In this document: positions 17,705 to 26,525 of the stretch, piece by piece
Position numbering within the stretch: the first letter of the stretch is position 1
Layout of the letters: each line of letters begins with the position of its first letter
Assembly (NCBI RefSeq): GCF_014652335.1
Contig: NZ_BMYP01000011.1
Coordinates: forward strand, 1 to 64,000
Direction of reading: 5' to 3'
DNA: 64,000 bases
Origin: Vogesella fluminis
Lineage (GTDB): Bacteria; Pseudomonadota; Gammaproteobacteria; Burkholderiales; Chromobacteriaceae
The notes under the pieces: model-generated
Seen by the model: only the letters and a program-made list of their open reading frames with translations
Databases searched by the model: none
What the model was told of the DNA's origin: nothing
Made by a program: the position numbers and the translations under genes

Positions 17705-19405
17705 ATGTCCACCATTCTGGCCATCATCGCCTGCCCGCAGCGGGTGGCGCAGGGCCAACTCGCCGCCGAGGCGCTACGCAAGGCCGCCACCCAGGCCGGC
17801 CACCAGATCAGCATTGAAATCCGCAATGCACAGGGCGTGCAGGGCCTGCTGGACGGCGGCTACATCGCCGGCGCCGACGCGGCAATCGTGATTGCCGAAG
17901 GCGACGCCGATCTGGCCCGCCTGGGCGGCAAAGCCGCACACAGTTCGTCGCTGGAGGCGGTGCTGGCCGATGCCGCCGCGGTGATCGGCAAGGCGCTGGG
18001 TGCGCACGCACCGGCGACCACGCTGCGCATCGTCGCCATCACCTCGTGCCCGACCGGCATCGCGCACACCTTCATGGCCGCCGAAGGCCTGACCCAGGGC
18101 GCGCAGCAGCTGGGCCACCAGATCAAGGTCGAGACCCAGGGCTCGGTCGGCTCGCAAAACGCGCTCACCGCCGGCGACATCGCCGATGCCGATCTGGTGA
18201 TCATCGCCGCCGACACCCAGGTCGACCTGTCACGTTTCGACGGCAAGCGCGTGTTCAGCAGCGGCACCAAGGCCGCCATCAATGACGGCCAGGCGCTGAT
18301 CAAGCGCGCGCAGGTCGAGGCCCGCGCCCACGCCGCCAACGGCAAGGCCGCCGCCAGCGCTGCGGCCAACGTTGCCGCCGCGTCGGAACGCAGCGGCGCC
18401 TACAAGCACCTGATGACCGGCGTGTCGTTCATGCTGCCGTTCGTGGTCACCGGCGGCCTGCTGATCGCACTGGGTTTCGCGCTGGGCGGCATCTACGTTT
18501 ACGAGGACGCGTTCAAGGGCACACTCGGCTGGACCCTGTTCACCATCGGCGCCAAGGCCTCGTTTGCGCTGATGGTGCCGATCCTGGCCGGCTACATCGC
18601 CTACTCCATCGCCGACCGCCCCGGTATCGCGCCGGGCATGGCCGGCGGCATGATCGCCAGCGCCATCGGCTCCGGCTTCCTTGGCGGCATCGTCGCCGGT
18701 TTCATCGCCGGTTACGCGGTGAAATACCTGAACGAGAAGATCCAGCTCGGCCGCAACTTCGACGGCCTGAAGCCGGTGCTGATCCTGCCGCTCTTGGGCA
18801 CCACCATCGTCGGCCTGCTGATGTACTACGTGCTGGGCCAGCTAGTGGCGGTGGCGCTGGGCGTGGTCACCGACTGGCTGAAGGGCTTGCAGGGTTCCAG
18901 CGCGCTGGCGCTGGGCATGATCCTCGGCGGCATGATGGCCTTCGACATGGGCGGCCCGATCAACAAGGCGGCCTACACCTTCTCCACCGGCCTGCTCGCA
19001 AGCCAGGTGTACGCGCCGATGGCGGCGGTGATGGCCGCCGGCATGACGCCGCCGCTGGGCATCGCGCTGGCCGCGCTGCTGTTCAAGAACCGCTTCTCCG
19101 CCGACGAGCGTGAAGGCGCCAAGGCCGCCGGCGTGCTGGGCATCTCCTTCATCACCGAAGGCGCGATCCCGTTTGCCGCCAAGGACCCGCTGCGCGTGAT
19201 TCCGGCGCTGGTGGCCGGTTCGGCGCTGGCCGGTGCCATCTCGATGGCCGCCGGTTGCGAACTGCGCGTGCCGCACGGCGGCGTGTTCGTGCTGCCGATC
19301 CCGAATGCGGTGACCAACCTCGGCATGTATCTGGTGGCCCTCGCGGCCGGCACCGCGCTGACCGCCGTGCTGCTGGGCGTGCTGAAGAAGGCGCGCGCCG
19401 ACTGA
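17705..19405 (+). CDS. fruA: fructose-specific PTS permease, IIB'BC
   Basis: A 566-aa permease, the length of E. coli FruA (563). Order: an N-terminal duplicated B' domain (1-105, with Cys10 in [10 protein letters not shown]), the functional IIB domain (105-210) with the phosphocysteine in [11 protein letters not shown] (about Cys115), an Ala-rich linker, then IIC from about residue 230 with many hydrophobic segments and the [11 protein letters not shown] and [13 protein letters not shown] loops. It imports fructose as fructose 1-phosphate. The start is fixed by AGGAG before ATG 17705; the open frame upstream lies in fruK. A strong terminator follows. Confidence 0.94.
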   Translation: MSTILAIIACPQRVAQGQLAAEALRKAATQAGHQISIEIRNAQGVQGLLDGGYIAGADAAIVIAEGDADLARLGGKAAHSSSLEAVLADAAAVIGKALGAHAPATTLRIVAITSCPTGIAHTFMAAEGLTQGAQQLGHQIKVETQGSVGSQNALTAGDIADADLVIIAADTQVDLSRFDGKRVFSSGTKAAINDGQALIKRAQVEARAHAANGKAAASAAANVAAASERSGAYKHLMTGVSFMLPFVVTGGLLIALGFALGGIYVYEDAFKGTLGWTLFTIGAKASFALMVPILAGYIAYSIADRPGIAPGMAGGMIASAIGSGFLGGIVAGFIAGYAVKYLNEKIQLGRNFDGLKPVLILPLLGTTIVGLLMYYVLGQLVAVALGVVTDWLKGLQGSSALALGMILGGMMAFDMGGPINKAAYTFSTGLLASQVYAPMAAVMAAGMTPPLGIALAALLFKNRFSADEREGAKAAGVLGISFITEGAIPFAAKDPLRVIPALVAGSALAGAISMAAGCELRVPHGGVFVLPIPNAVTNLGMYLVALAAGTALTAVLLGVLKKARAD

Positions 19406-19447
19406 GCACCCTGTAACGATTACTCTCCCTTGCTTGCGTTTTGCAGC

Positions 19448-19485
19448 CGGGCTGACCGCCAACGCGGTCAGCCCGTTATTTTATT
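19448..19485 (+). terminator. rho-independent terminator of the fru operon
   Basis: 12-bp perfect stem CGGGCTGACCGC (19448-19459) with its complement (19464-19475), CAAC loop, then TTATTTTATT. Confidence 0.9.
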
Positions 19486-19677
19486 GGCTATGCTCCATGC
19501 AAGGCCGGCGCTACAGAAAACTATGACCCGCCTGTTTAAGAACGCATAATTGGCACCATATGGCATGGATTGCCATCTCAGATCCGGCTGCCGGCCGCTC
19601 CGTTCGTGCCTGCAGCAGCCACCCACCACTGGCGCGCACTACCCCGCGTGCCGCAGCCACGCCACAGGAGATCCTGC

Positions 19678-20400
19678 GTGAGTAACGACAGCCAGAAAAA
19701 CGATGCCGTAACCCAGTACAAGGCGCCGGCATCAACCCGTATCCGTGAACGTATCCGCCAGTCGCGGCAGCGTTTTCACGCCAATGACAATATCGCCGCC
19801 TTCATCGAGCCGGGCGAGATGGAAGAACTGCTGGACGAAGTACAGGACAAGATGAAAGCGGTGCTGGAAAGCCTGGTCATCGACACCGAGAGCGATCACA
19901 ACACCCAGGACACCGCGCGCCGCGTCGCCAAGATGTACCTCAACGAGGTGTTCAAGGGCCGCTACGTTGCCGAGCCGCCGGTCACCGAGTTTCCCAATGC
20001 CGAGCATCTCAACGAGCTGATGATCGTCGGCCCGGTCACCGTGCGCAGCGCCTGCTCGCACCACTTCTGCCCGATTCTCGGCAAGCTGTGGATCGGCGTG
20101 ATGCCGAACGAACACTCAAACCTGATCGGCCTGTCCAAGTATGCGCGCCTGGCGGAGTGGGTCATGAGCCGCCCGCAAATCCAGGAGGAAGCCGTTATCC
20201 AGCTGGCCGACCTGCTGCAAAACAAGATGAACCCTGATGGCCTCGCCATCGTGATGGAAGCCGACCACTTCTGCATGAACTGGCGCGGGGTAAAGGATAT
20301 GGAATCGAAGATGATCAACAGCGTGATGCGCGGCTCGTTCCTGAAGAATCCGGACCTGCGCCGCGAATTCCTGGCACTGCTGCCCAACAAGAAAGCCTGA
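19678..20400 (+). CDS. folE: GTP cyclohydrolase I
   Basis: A 240-aa enzyme making 7,8-dihydroneopterin triphosphate from GTP, the first step of folate (and pterin) synthesis. The family blocks DTARRVAKMYLNEVF, TVRSACSHHFCPILGKLWIG with zinc-ligand Cys and His, and GLSKYARLAEW are clear. The best start is GTG 19678 behind ACAGGAGA; the frame is open to an ATG at 19570, but that segment is unlike FolE. The N-terminal ~30 residues are a polar extension. The BLUF gene follows after 10 bp with its own GGAG site, so the two look like one transcript. Confidence 0.9.
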   Translation: MSNDSQKNDAVTQYKAPASTRIRERIRQSRQRFHANDNIAAFIEPGEMEELLDEVQDKMKAVLESLVIDTESDHNTQDTARRVAKMYLNEVFKGRYVAEPPVTEFPNAEHLNELMIVGPVTVRSACSHHFCPILGKLWIGVMPNEHSNLIGLSKYARLAEWVMSRPQIQEEAVIQLADLLQNKMNPDGLAIVMEADHFCMNWRGVKDMESKMINSVMRGSFLKNPDLRREFLALLPNKKA

Positions 20401-20410
20401 GGAGACTACC

Positions 20411-20839
20411 ATGCTCGTTCGCCTGCTCTACGCCAGCCGCGCCGCCCAGCCCTACAGCGCGGAAGTGCTCGACAGCATCCTGGCCCAGTCCCACAAGCAC
20501 AACCCGGTGCGCGGCCTGACCGGCATCCTGTGCTATAGCGGCGACATCTTCATCCAGGTGCTGGAAGGCAGCCGCGCCGAGGTATCCTCGCTGTACAACA
20601 GCATCGTGCGCGATCCGCGCCACCAGAATGTCGAGCTGCTGCATTTCGAGGAAATCCGTGAGCGCCGTTTCGCCAACTGGACCATGGGTCAGGTCAACCT
20701 GGCCAAGGTCAACCCGTCGCTGCTGCTGCGCTTTGCCGAAAAACCGCTGCTCGATCCGTTCAGCATACGCGGCTCGGCATCAATGGCGCTGCTGGAAGAA
20801 CTGATCGCCACTGCTGCCGTTGTCGGACGCTGCCACTGA
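20411..20839 (+). CDS. BLUF-domain blue-light photoreceptor, single-domain
   Basis: A 142-aa protein that is essentially one BLUF domain (1-95) plus a C-terminal helix pair. The flavin-switch residues are all present: Tyr7 (LLYASRA), Asn31 (HNPVRGLTG), Gln49 (IFIQVLEG), Trp90 and Met92 (FANWTMG). It should bind FAD and respond to blue light with a hydrogen-bond rearrangement. No output domain is present, so it would act through a partner protein, as PixD- and BlrB-like short BLUFs do. It lies 10 bp after folE and may share its message. A terminator follows. The partner is unknown. Confidence 0.9.
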   Translation: MLVRLLYASRAAQPYSAEVLDSILAQSHKHNPVRGLTGILCYSGDIFIQVLEGSRAEVSSLYNSIVRDPRHQNVELLHFEEIRERRFANWTMGQVNLAKVNPSLLLRFAEKPLLDPFSIRGSASMALLEELIATAAVVGRCH

Positions 20840-20847
20840 GTCACCGG

Positions 20848-20872
20848 GCCTGCCCTGCGGGGCAGGCTTTTT
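20848..20872 (+). terminator. rho-independent terminator after folE-BLUF
   Basis: GCCTGCC (20848-20854) pairs with GGCAGGC (20861-20867), followed by five T. Confidence 0.85.
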
Positions 20873-20992
20873 GCACACCCGCCGACATGACACGGCACCA
20901 ATTGCCAAAACCCTGTCAAACATGTAATACAGTAGCAATGTGCAGCCGCTCTAATCGGGGGCACCGTCCAGTAGACAATCCGGAGAAATGCC

Positions 20993-21163
20993 ATGGCACG
21001 CTTTCATCCCAGATCCGATTTCGTACAGGTCCGCGCCGAAATGCGCAGCAATGAACTGACCGGCAAGCCGATGCCGCGCACCAGCCCCAGCGATATCCGC
21101 AATGCCAATGCCCGGCGCGAGATCGAACGCCGCCGCCTGGAGCGAGAATCCCGCGAACAGTAA
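20993..21163 (+). CDS. 56-aa highly charged orphan protein
   Basis: ATG 20993 follows CGGAGAAATGCC, a fair ribosome-binding site, and the frame ends at TAA 21161. The product starts MARFHPRSDF and ends in a strongly charged, probably helical stretch (RREIERRRLERESREQ). There are no cysteines, no signal and no membrane segment. It sits between two terminators, so it is a separate transcription unit. I do not recognise the family and assign no function; a small nucleic-acid- or ribosome-associated protein would fit the charge pattern, but that is only a guess. Confidence 0.6.
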   Translation: MARFHPRSDFVQVRAEMRSNELTGKPMPRTSPSDIRNANARREIERRRLERESREQ

Positions 21164-21170
21164 GCGGCAA

Positions 21171-21205
21171 CAAGGCGCCTGAATCCGTCAGGCGCCTTGT
21201 GTTTT
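21171..21205 (+). terminator. rho-independent terminator after the 56-aa gene
   Basis: 12-bp perfect stem CAAGGCGCCTGA (21171-21182) / complement (21188-21199), then TGTTTT. It separates the small gene from the convergent dsbB. Confidence 0.88.
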
Positions 21206-21223
21206 GGAGACCTTGCCGGATAT

Positions 21224-21718
21224 TTAGCGGGCCTGGCGCCAGCCGTTGTACAGCGCCAGCAGCAAGGTCAGCAGCAGGAAGGCCCCGACCCAGAACGGCA
21301 TCGACTGGCCGAGGAAAGTCCAGTCGATCCGGGCGCACTCGCCGCTACCCTTGAACACCTTCTCCAGCACCTGGGTCATCGGCAGCGTCTCCAGCATGTA
21401 ATCCAGCCCCGGCCCGCACGCCGGCACCTGCTCTGGCGGCAGGTGCTGCAGGTATACCTGCCACGCCGACACGCTGCCCCCGGCAATTGCCGCCAGCGCA
21501 ATCAGCAGCGACCACACTTTTGCGGCCAACCTTTGCGGATTGAAGATGGCGGCCAGCAGTGCCAGGCTGCCGACGGCAATCACGCCGATGCGCTGGAAAA
21601 TGCACAGCGGGCACGGCTCCAGCTCCAGTACATACTGCGCATACAGGGCATAGCCCATCGCGGCGGCACACATTGCCGCAATCACGCCATACAGCTGGCG
21701 TCGCGTCAGAAAACTCAT
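21224..21718 (-). CDS. dsbB: disulfide bond formation protein B
   Basis: A 164-aa inner-membrane protein that re-oxidises DsbA and passes electrons to quinone. Four hydrophobic segments are visible. The first periplasmic loop has CPLC (Cys36, Cys39). The second has Cys101 and Cys128, the pair that contacts DsbA. ATG 21718 follows AAGGGGT at good distance; an ATG 24 bp upstream is possible but less supported. Bases 21522-21534 are a one-mismatch DUS-like copy within the gene. Confidence 0.93.
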   Translation of the reverse strand: MSFLTRRQLYGVIAAMCAAAMGYALYAQYVLELEPCPLCIFQRIGVIAVGSLALLAAIFNPQRLAAKVWSLLIALAAIAGGSVSAWQVYLQHLPPEQVPACGPGLDYMLETLPMTQVLEKVFKGSGECARIDWTFLGQSMPFWVGAFLLLTLLLALYNGWRQAR

Positions 21719-21775
21719 TAATGACCCCTTGGTAGTAACCATGCCGCCACGGCGGCGGCACCGGAATGAGCCGGA

Positions 21776-22918
21776 CTAATGCCCGGACAGAAAGTTCATG
21801 ATCTCGTTCTTCCTGGCGAACGCATCCTTGTAGCCCAGTTCGACCAGTTCCTTGCCATACGCCGGATGAAACAGCAAATAACTGGCCAGTGCCGAACCGT
21901 GCTGGCGCATGGCACCGGCGCCGCGCAGCAGGAAGCGCATTGTCGCCGGGAAGCCGTCGAAATGGCGGTGGGCAATGCTGTCCAGCGAGACGCTCGGCGA
22001 GATATTGAATACCTCGATCCTTCTTAGTGCGGTACCGTGGTTGCGGGTGTATTCATCCAGCAGCGATACGGTATGGTTGACACGCACCAGGCGCTCCATG
22101 TCCGCCGACATGCTGTCGATGAAGATACTATCCAGCAAGTGGCCGAAGATCTGCGCCAGGCTGGGCGCAGCCGTCTGCTGCACCTGCCGCCGCTCGGCAT
22201 GTTTCTCCTGATGATTGACCAGACTGATCACGAATAGCCGCTGTGCACCAAGATGCAGCGCCGGTGACAGCGGCGCCATCTGGCGGATGGCGCCATCGCA
22301 GTAATGACGGCCATCCACATGCGCTGAGGGAAAGATCAGCGGAATCGCCGAGGTCGCCATCAGGTGCTCGATGCTGAGTCGCTCGCGCTGGCCACAGCGC
22401 TGGTGACGATGCCACGGTTCGACCTGCTCGCAGCCCTCGAAAAAGCTGACCGACTGCCCGGTGGTGTAACAGGAAGCTGTCAGCGACAGGGCACGCAGCG
22501 CACCGCTCTGGATGGCGGTTTCAATGCCGTCCAGTTGCACCGTACGCGCCAGATAGTGATACAGCGGGCGATTGTCGAGAAAGCTGGGCGGCGTATGCAC
22601 CAGCTTGCCGCCGGTCAGCAGCGAACCGCCCCACTGCAGGAAGGCCTTGACGAAGTATGGCGCGTCAACGCGGTAGACATCCTGCACCCGTACCGACTGC
22701 CACATCCGCACCAGATGTGCGGTAGTGCGGCGGAAATGCTGCGCCCCCGCGGCAAGACCGACAGCATTGATCGCCCCGGCAGAGGTGCCGCTGATGACCT
22801 GAAACGGGCTGGCAGCATGGCGCGGCAGCATGCGTGCCACTGCCATCAGCACCCCGACCTGATACGCTGCCCGCGCGCCGCCGCCGGCCAGCACCAGTCC
22901 CACGACAGGTTTTGTCAT
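21776..22918 (-). CDS. patatin-like phospholipase
   Basis: A 380-aa patatin-fold acyl hydrolase. The oxyanion glycine loop VLAGGGARAAYQVGVL starts at residue 9 and the nucleophile elbow GTSAG has Ser46. The catalytic-dyad Asp lies in HYCDGAIRQMAPL (about residue 210). No signal peptide or autotransporter barrel is seen, so the enzyme is cytosolic or a short secreted effector; RssA-type housekeeping patatins are the closest in layout. GGGGGCAGG precedes the start. The true substrate (phospholipid or acyl ester) cannot be told. Confidence 0.85.
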   Translation of the reverse strand: MTKPVVGLVLAGGGARAAYQVGVLMAVARMLPRHAASPFQVISGTSAGAINAVGLAAGAQHFRRTTAHLVRMWQSVRVQDVYRVDAPYFVKAFLQWGGSLLTGGKLVHTPPSFLDNRPLYHYLARTVQLDGIETAIQSGALRALSLTASCYTTGQSVSFFEGCEQVEPWHRHQRCGQRERLSIEHLMATSAIPLIFPSAHVDGRHYCDGAIRQMAPLSPALHLGAQRLFVISLVNHQEKHAERRQVQQTAAPSLAQIFGHLLDSIFIDSMSADMERLVRVNHTVSLLDEYTRNHGTALRRIEVFNISPSVSLDSIAHRHFDGFPATMRFLLRGAGAMRQHGSALASYLLFHPAYGKELVELGYKDAFARKNEIMNFLSGH

Positions 22919-22945
22919 GTCCTGCCCCCTTGTCGAAATACCCGC

Positions 22946-24298
22946 TCAACCCTCGCCGGCAACCATCATCGACGACAGCAGCACCGAGCCGATATGGCGG
23001 CTGCCGCGGCGATCGATGTCGTCGCCGACGGCGTCGATCTGCTGCAGCATGTCACGCAGGTTGCCGGCGATGGTCAGTTCTTCCACCGGGTAGGCAATGA
23101 CGCCGTTCTCGACCCAGAAGCCGCTGGCGCCGCGCGAATAGTCGCCGGTCACCATATTGATGCCCTGTCCCATCAGCTCGGTGACCAGCAGGCCGCTGCC
23201 CATGCGCTGCAGCACCGCATCCAGACCGCCGGCCAGCGTCGGCTGCACCGTCAGGTTGTGCGGACCGCCGGCATGGCCGGTGCTTTGCATGCCCAGCTTG
23301 CGCGCCGAATAGCTGCCGAGGAAATAGCCCTGCAGCACGCCGTTGTCCACCAGCCGGCGCTCTCGCGTCGCCACCCCCTCGTCGTCGCAGCAACCGCTGG
23401 CCAGGCCGCGCAACACGAACGGATCTTCGTCGATGGTGACAATGCCGGCGCAGACCTCGGTACCGAGCGAATCCAGCAGGAAGCTGGACTTGCGGTACAG
23501 GCTGCCACCACTGACCGCCTGCACCAGATGGCCGAGCAGCGAACCGGCAACCGGCGCCTCGAATACCACCGGGTACTGCCCGGTCTTGATGCGGCGGCCG
23601 TCGAGGCGGCGCACGGTGCGCTCGCCGGCGATGCGGCCAACGTTGGCCGCAGGCAGCAGATCACCGGCGCAGCGCGCGGCACTGTACCAGTAGTCGCGCT
23701 GCATGCTGTCGCCGCTGCCGGCGATCACCGCCACCGACAGACTGTGGCGTGTAGTGGTCTGGCTGCCGATGAAACCGTGGCTGTTGGCGTAGCAGTGACG
23801 GGTAGCGTGGGTGGATACGGTACCGCCTTCGGAATTGCGGATGCGGGCATCCACCGCACGCGCGGCGGCCTCGCACTCGCGCGCCAGATCAATCGCGCTT
23901 TCCACCGGCAGGTTCCACGGATGGTAAAGATCAAGATCGCGATCCTGCTCCGCCTTCAGCAGCAGCGCCGGATCGGCCAGGCCGGCGCAATCGTCGGCAG
24001 CGGTATAGCGCGCGATATTCAGTGCGGCATCGACGGTATCCTGCAAGGCGGCATCGGAAAAATCGGAGGTGCTGGCGTGGCCCTTTTTCTGGCCCAGATA
24101 CAGCGTGACCGACACGCCCTTGTCGCGGTTGTACTCGATGGTCTCCACTTGTGCCAGGCGTACCGACACGCTATGGCCGCAGCCTTCTGAAATATCGGTT
24201 TCCGCAGCAGTAGCGCCACCGGTGCGCGCCAGCTCCAGTATCCGGCTGGCAATGGACTCCAGCTCGGGCGAGCTGTAGGAAAAAATCTGTTCTGACAT
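22946..24298 (-). CDS. pmbA: metalloprotease-related protein PmbA/TldE
   Basis: A 450-aa protein, exactly the E. coli PmbA (TldE) length. With TldD it forms a heterodimeric protease known for maturing microcin B17 and degrading CcdA; TldE itself has no metal site. Family signs: VSVTLYLGQKKGHASTSDFS, GHLVQAVSGGSLYRKSSFL, TGHAGGPHNLTVQP and a C-terminal VENGVIAYPVEELTIAGNL. Start ATG 24298; the longer frame to 24400 is unlikely. It is divergent from yjgA, the conserved proteobacterial pair. It contains the perfect 18-bp palindrome form of the window repeat (23633-23650). TldD is not in this window. Confidence 0.93.
   Translation of the reverse strand: MSEQIFSYSSPELESIASRILELARTGGATAAETDISEGCGHSVSVRLAQVETIEYNRDKGVSVTLYLGQKKGHASTSDFSDAALQDTVDAALNIARYTAADDCAGLADPALLLKAEQDRDLDLYHPWNLPVESAIDLARECEAAARAVDARIRNSEGGTVSTHATRHCYANSHGFIGSQTTTRHSLSVAVIAGSGDSMQRDYWYSAARCAGDLLPAANVGRIAGERTVRRLDGRRIKTGQYPVVFEAPVAGSLLGHLVQAVSGGSLYRKSSFLLDSLGTEVCAGIVTIDEDPFVLRGLASGCCDDEGVATRERRLVDNGVLQGYFLGSYSARKLGMQSTGHAGGPHNLTVQPTLAGGLDAVLQRMGSGLLVTELMGQGINMVTGDYSRGASGFWVENGVIAYPVEELTIAGNLRDMLQQIDAVGDDIDRRGSRHIGSVLLSSMMVAGEG
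23633..23650. repeat. palindromic variant of the DUS-like repeat, inside pmbA
   Basis: GCGGCCAACGTTGGCCGC, a perfect 18-bp palindrome: two overlapping one-mismatch copies of the 13-mer on opposite strands. Confidence 0.7.
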
Positions 24299-24408
24299 GG
24301 CAGCCTTCTTCAATCTGTCAACGATAGCACCACGAAAAGCCCGGTGAGCGGCCGTGGCTTGTGCTTTTCCGGTATCATACCAGCTTGAAACCGTAACCAA
24401 GTCTTACC

Positions 24409-24969
24409 ATGCCCGAATACCATAATGATGGCGCCGATGCGCTACCCGCCAGCAAATCGCAACGCAAGCGCGACATGGACGCATTGCAGGATATCGGCCG
24501 TGCGCTGACCGAACTGCCGGCCGCCAAACTGAAGAAAATGAATCTGGATGACGGCCTGCTGGCTGCCGTGCTCGACTTCCAGAGAATCACCGCCAATGGC
24601 GCCAAGCGCCGCCAGCTGCAATACATCGGCAAGCTGATGCGCGACATCGATCCGCAGCCGATCGAGCAGCAGCTGGCCGCGCTGCGTGGCGATTCCAGCG
24701 CCCACACCCGCTGGCTGCACCTGCTGGAACGCTGGCGCGAACGGCTGGTGGAAGACGACAGCCATGTGCAGCAGCTGATCAACGACTTCCCGCAGCTGGA
24801 CGTGCAGCAGCTGCGCACCATGGTGCGCAACGCCCGCAAGGAACGCGAGGAAAACAAGCCGCCCAAAGCCAATCGCCAGCTGTTCCAGCTGCTGAAAGAA
24901 CTGATCCCGGAACAGGGCAAGCCGGCTGCCAGCGGTACCGACGAACAAGACGACACGCAGGATGAGTAA
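24409..24969 (+). CDS. darP: ribosome-associated protein YjgA (DarP, DUF615)
   Basis: A 186-aa highly charged helical protein. The family associates with late 50S subunit assembly intermediates. Recognised by SKSQRKRDMDALQDIGRALTEL, KRRQLQYIGKLMRDID and the C-terminal FPQLDVQQLRTMVRNARKE. It is divergent from pmbA, the usual arrangement, and is followed four bases later by mog. Confidence 0.92.
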   Translation: MPEYHNDGADALPASKSQRKRDMDALQDIGRALTELPAAKLKKMNLDDGLLAAVLDFQRITANGAKRRQLQYIGKLMRDIDPQPIEQQLAALRGDSSAHTRWLHLLERWRERLVEDDSHVQQLINDFPQLDVQQLRTMVRNARKEREENKPPKANRQLFQLLKELIPEQGKPAASGTDEQDDTQDE

Positions 24970-24972
24970 ATC

Positions 24973-25551
24973 ATGAGTATCAAAATTGGCCTGATTTCCA
25001 TCTCCGACCGTGCCAGCCAGGGCATTTATGAAGACAAGGGCATCCCGGCGCTGCTGGACTGGCTGAGCCTGGCTATCGCCACGCCATTCAGCACCGAAAC
25101 CCGGCTGATCGCCGACGAGCAGGCACTGATCGAGGCCACACTGCGCGAACTGGTCGATAACGCCGGCTGCCACCTGGTACTCACCACCGGCGGCACCGGC
25201 CCGGCGCCGCGCGATGTCACCCCGGAAGCCACGCTGGCGGTCGCCGACCGGGTGATGCCCGGCTTTGGCGAGCAGATGCGCCAGATCAGCCTCAAGTTCG
25301 TGCCGACCGCGATCCTGTCGCGGCAGGTAGGCGTGATCCGCAAGCAGAGCCTGATCCTGAACCTGCCCGGCCAGCCCAAGGCCATCCGCGAAACGCTGGA
25401 AGGCCTGCGTGACGGTGGACAAGTTGTGGTACCGGGTATTTTTGCCGCGGTACCCTACTGCCTGGACCTGATCGGAGCCCCCTGGATGGAAACCCGCGAG
25501 GCCGTGGTCAAGGCCTTCCGCCCGAAATCCGCCGTCAAACCGGGCACATGA
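24973..25551 (+). CDS. mog: molybdopterin adenylyltransferase
   Basis: A 192-aa MoaB/Mog-fold enzyme that adenylates molybdopterin before molybdate insertion. Motifs: IGLISISDRASQGIYEDKGIP at the N-terminus, the MPT-binding TTGGTGPAPRDVTPEAT, and NLPGQPKAIRETL. It is one of several Mo-cofactor genes in this window; the rest lie near 49-53 kb. It sits between yjgA and the YheT-type hydrolase, overlapping the latter by four bases (ATGA). Confidence 0.93.
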   Translation: MSIKIGLISISDRASQGIYEDKGIPALLDWLSLAIATPFSTETRLIADEQALIEATLRELVDNAGCHLVLTTGGTGPAPRDVTPEATLAVADRVMPGFGEQMRQISLKFVPTAILSRQVGVIRKQSLILNLPGQPKAIRETLEGLRDGGQVVVPGIFAAVPYCLDLIGAPWMETREAVVKAFRPKSAVKPGT

Positions 25552-26513
25552 GCTATTGTCCGCCGCGCTGGCTGATCGGCAGTCACCTGCAGACCATCTG
25601 GCCGGCGCTGTTTCTCAAATCGCAACTCCCGGCCTATCGCCGCGAAATCTGGCCGACACCGGATGGTGGCGAAATCGCCGTCGACTACGTGGATGGCGAC
25701 GCCGGTGCGCCGCTGGTGGTGCTGTTCCACGGTCTTGAAGGCAGCAGCCAAAGCCACTACGCCAGCGCGCTGATGCACGCGGTCAAGGCGCGCGGCTGGC
25801 GTGGCGTGGTGCCGCACTTTCGCGGCTGCGGCGGCCAGCCCAACCTGCTGCGCCGCGCCTACCATGCCGGCGACGCCGCCGAGGTCGACTGGATATTGCA
25901 GCGACTGGCGGCCGGCAATGGCGTGCTGTTCGTCGCCGGCGTGTCGCTGGGCGGCAACATGCTGCTGCGTTACCTCGGCGAGCACGGCGCCCGCGCGCTG
26001 CCACAGGCGGCGGCGGCAATCTCGGCGCCGCTGGATCTGGCGGCGGCCAGCACCTGTCTCGATCGCGGCTTCGGGCGCCACGTCTACACCCGCATGTTCC
26101 TCAACACGCTGAAGCCGAAATCGCTGGCCCAGCTGGCGCAGCATCCGGACCTGTTCGATGGCGAGGCGGTGCGCAACAGCAAGACCTTTGTCGAGTTCGA
26201 CAATCTGGTCACCGCACCGCTGCACGGCTATCGCGACGTGCAGGACTACTGGCGCCGCGCCAGCAGCAAGCCGCTGCTGAAGGACATCGTGCGGCCAACC
26301 CTGGTGCTGAATGCGCGCAACGATCCGTTTCTGCCGGTATCGGCACTACCCGGCAACGGCGAAGTCAGCCCGGCGGTGACGCTGGAGCAGCCGGAACACG
26401 GCGGTCACGCCGGCTTTGTCAGTGGCCGCTTTCCCGGCCACCTGCAATGGCTGCCGCAACGGCTGCTGACCTTTTTCGATCTTCACCTGCCGGGTACTAC
26501 CGGCACCGACTGA
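25548..26513 (+). CDS. yheT: alpha/beta hydrolase, YheT family
   Basis: A 321-aa serine hydrolase of the AB-hydrolase-4 (YheT/ABHD1-3) family. Visible: the family opening PRWLIGSHLQTIWPALF, the oxyanion HGLEGSS, and the nucleophile elbow GVSLGGN. The catalytic acid falls in ARNDPFLP and the His in EHGGHAGFV. Relatives act on short-chain esters or lipids; the physiological substrate is unknown. The start overlaps the mog stop, so it is in the yjgA-mog-yheT-trpC run. Confidence 0.87.
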   Translation: MSYCPPRWLIGSHLQTIWPALFLKSQLPAYRREIWPTPDGGEIAVDYVDGDAGAPLVVLFHGLEGSSQSHYASALMHAVKARGWRGVVPHFRGCGGQPNLLRRAYHAGDAAEVDWILQRLAAGNGVLFVAGVSLGGNMLLRYLGEHGARALPQAAAAISAPLDLAAASTCLDRGFGRHVYTRMFLNTLKPKSLAQLAQHPDLFDGEAVRNSKTFVEFDNLVTAPLHGYRDVQDYWRRASSKPLLKDIVRPTLVLNARNDPFLPVSALPGNGEVSPAVTLEQPEHGGHAGFVSGRFPGHLQWLPQRLLTFFDLHLPGTTGTD

Positions 26514-26525
26514 AAGACAATCCGC

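Noticed and set aside
22364-24190. 608-codon plus-strand frame opposite pmbA and the patatin gene
   Set aside because: Shadow frame; both minus-strand genes have clear family motifs and ribosome-binding sites.
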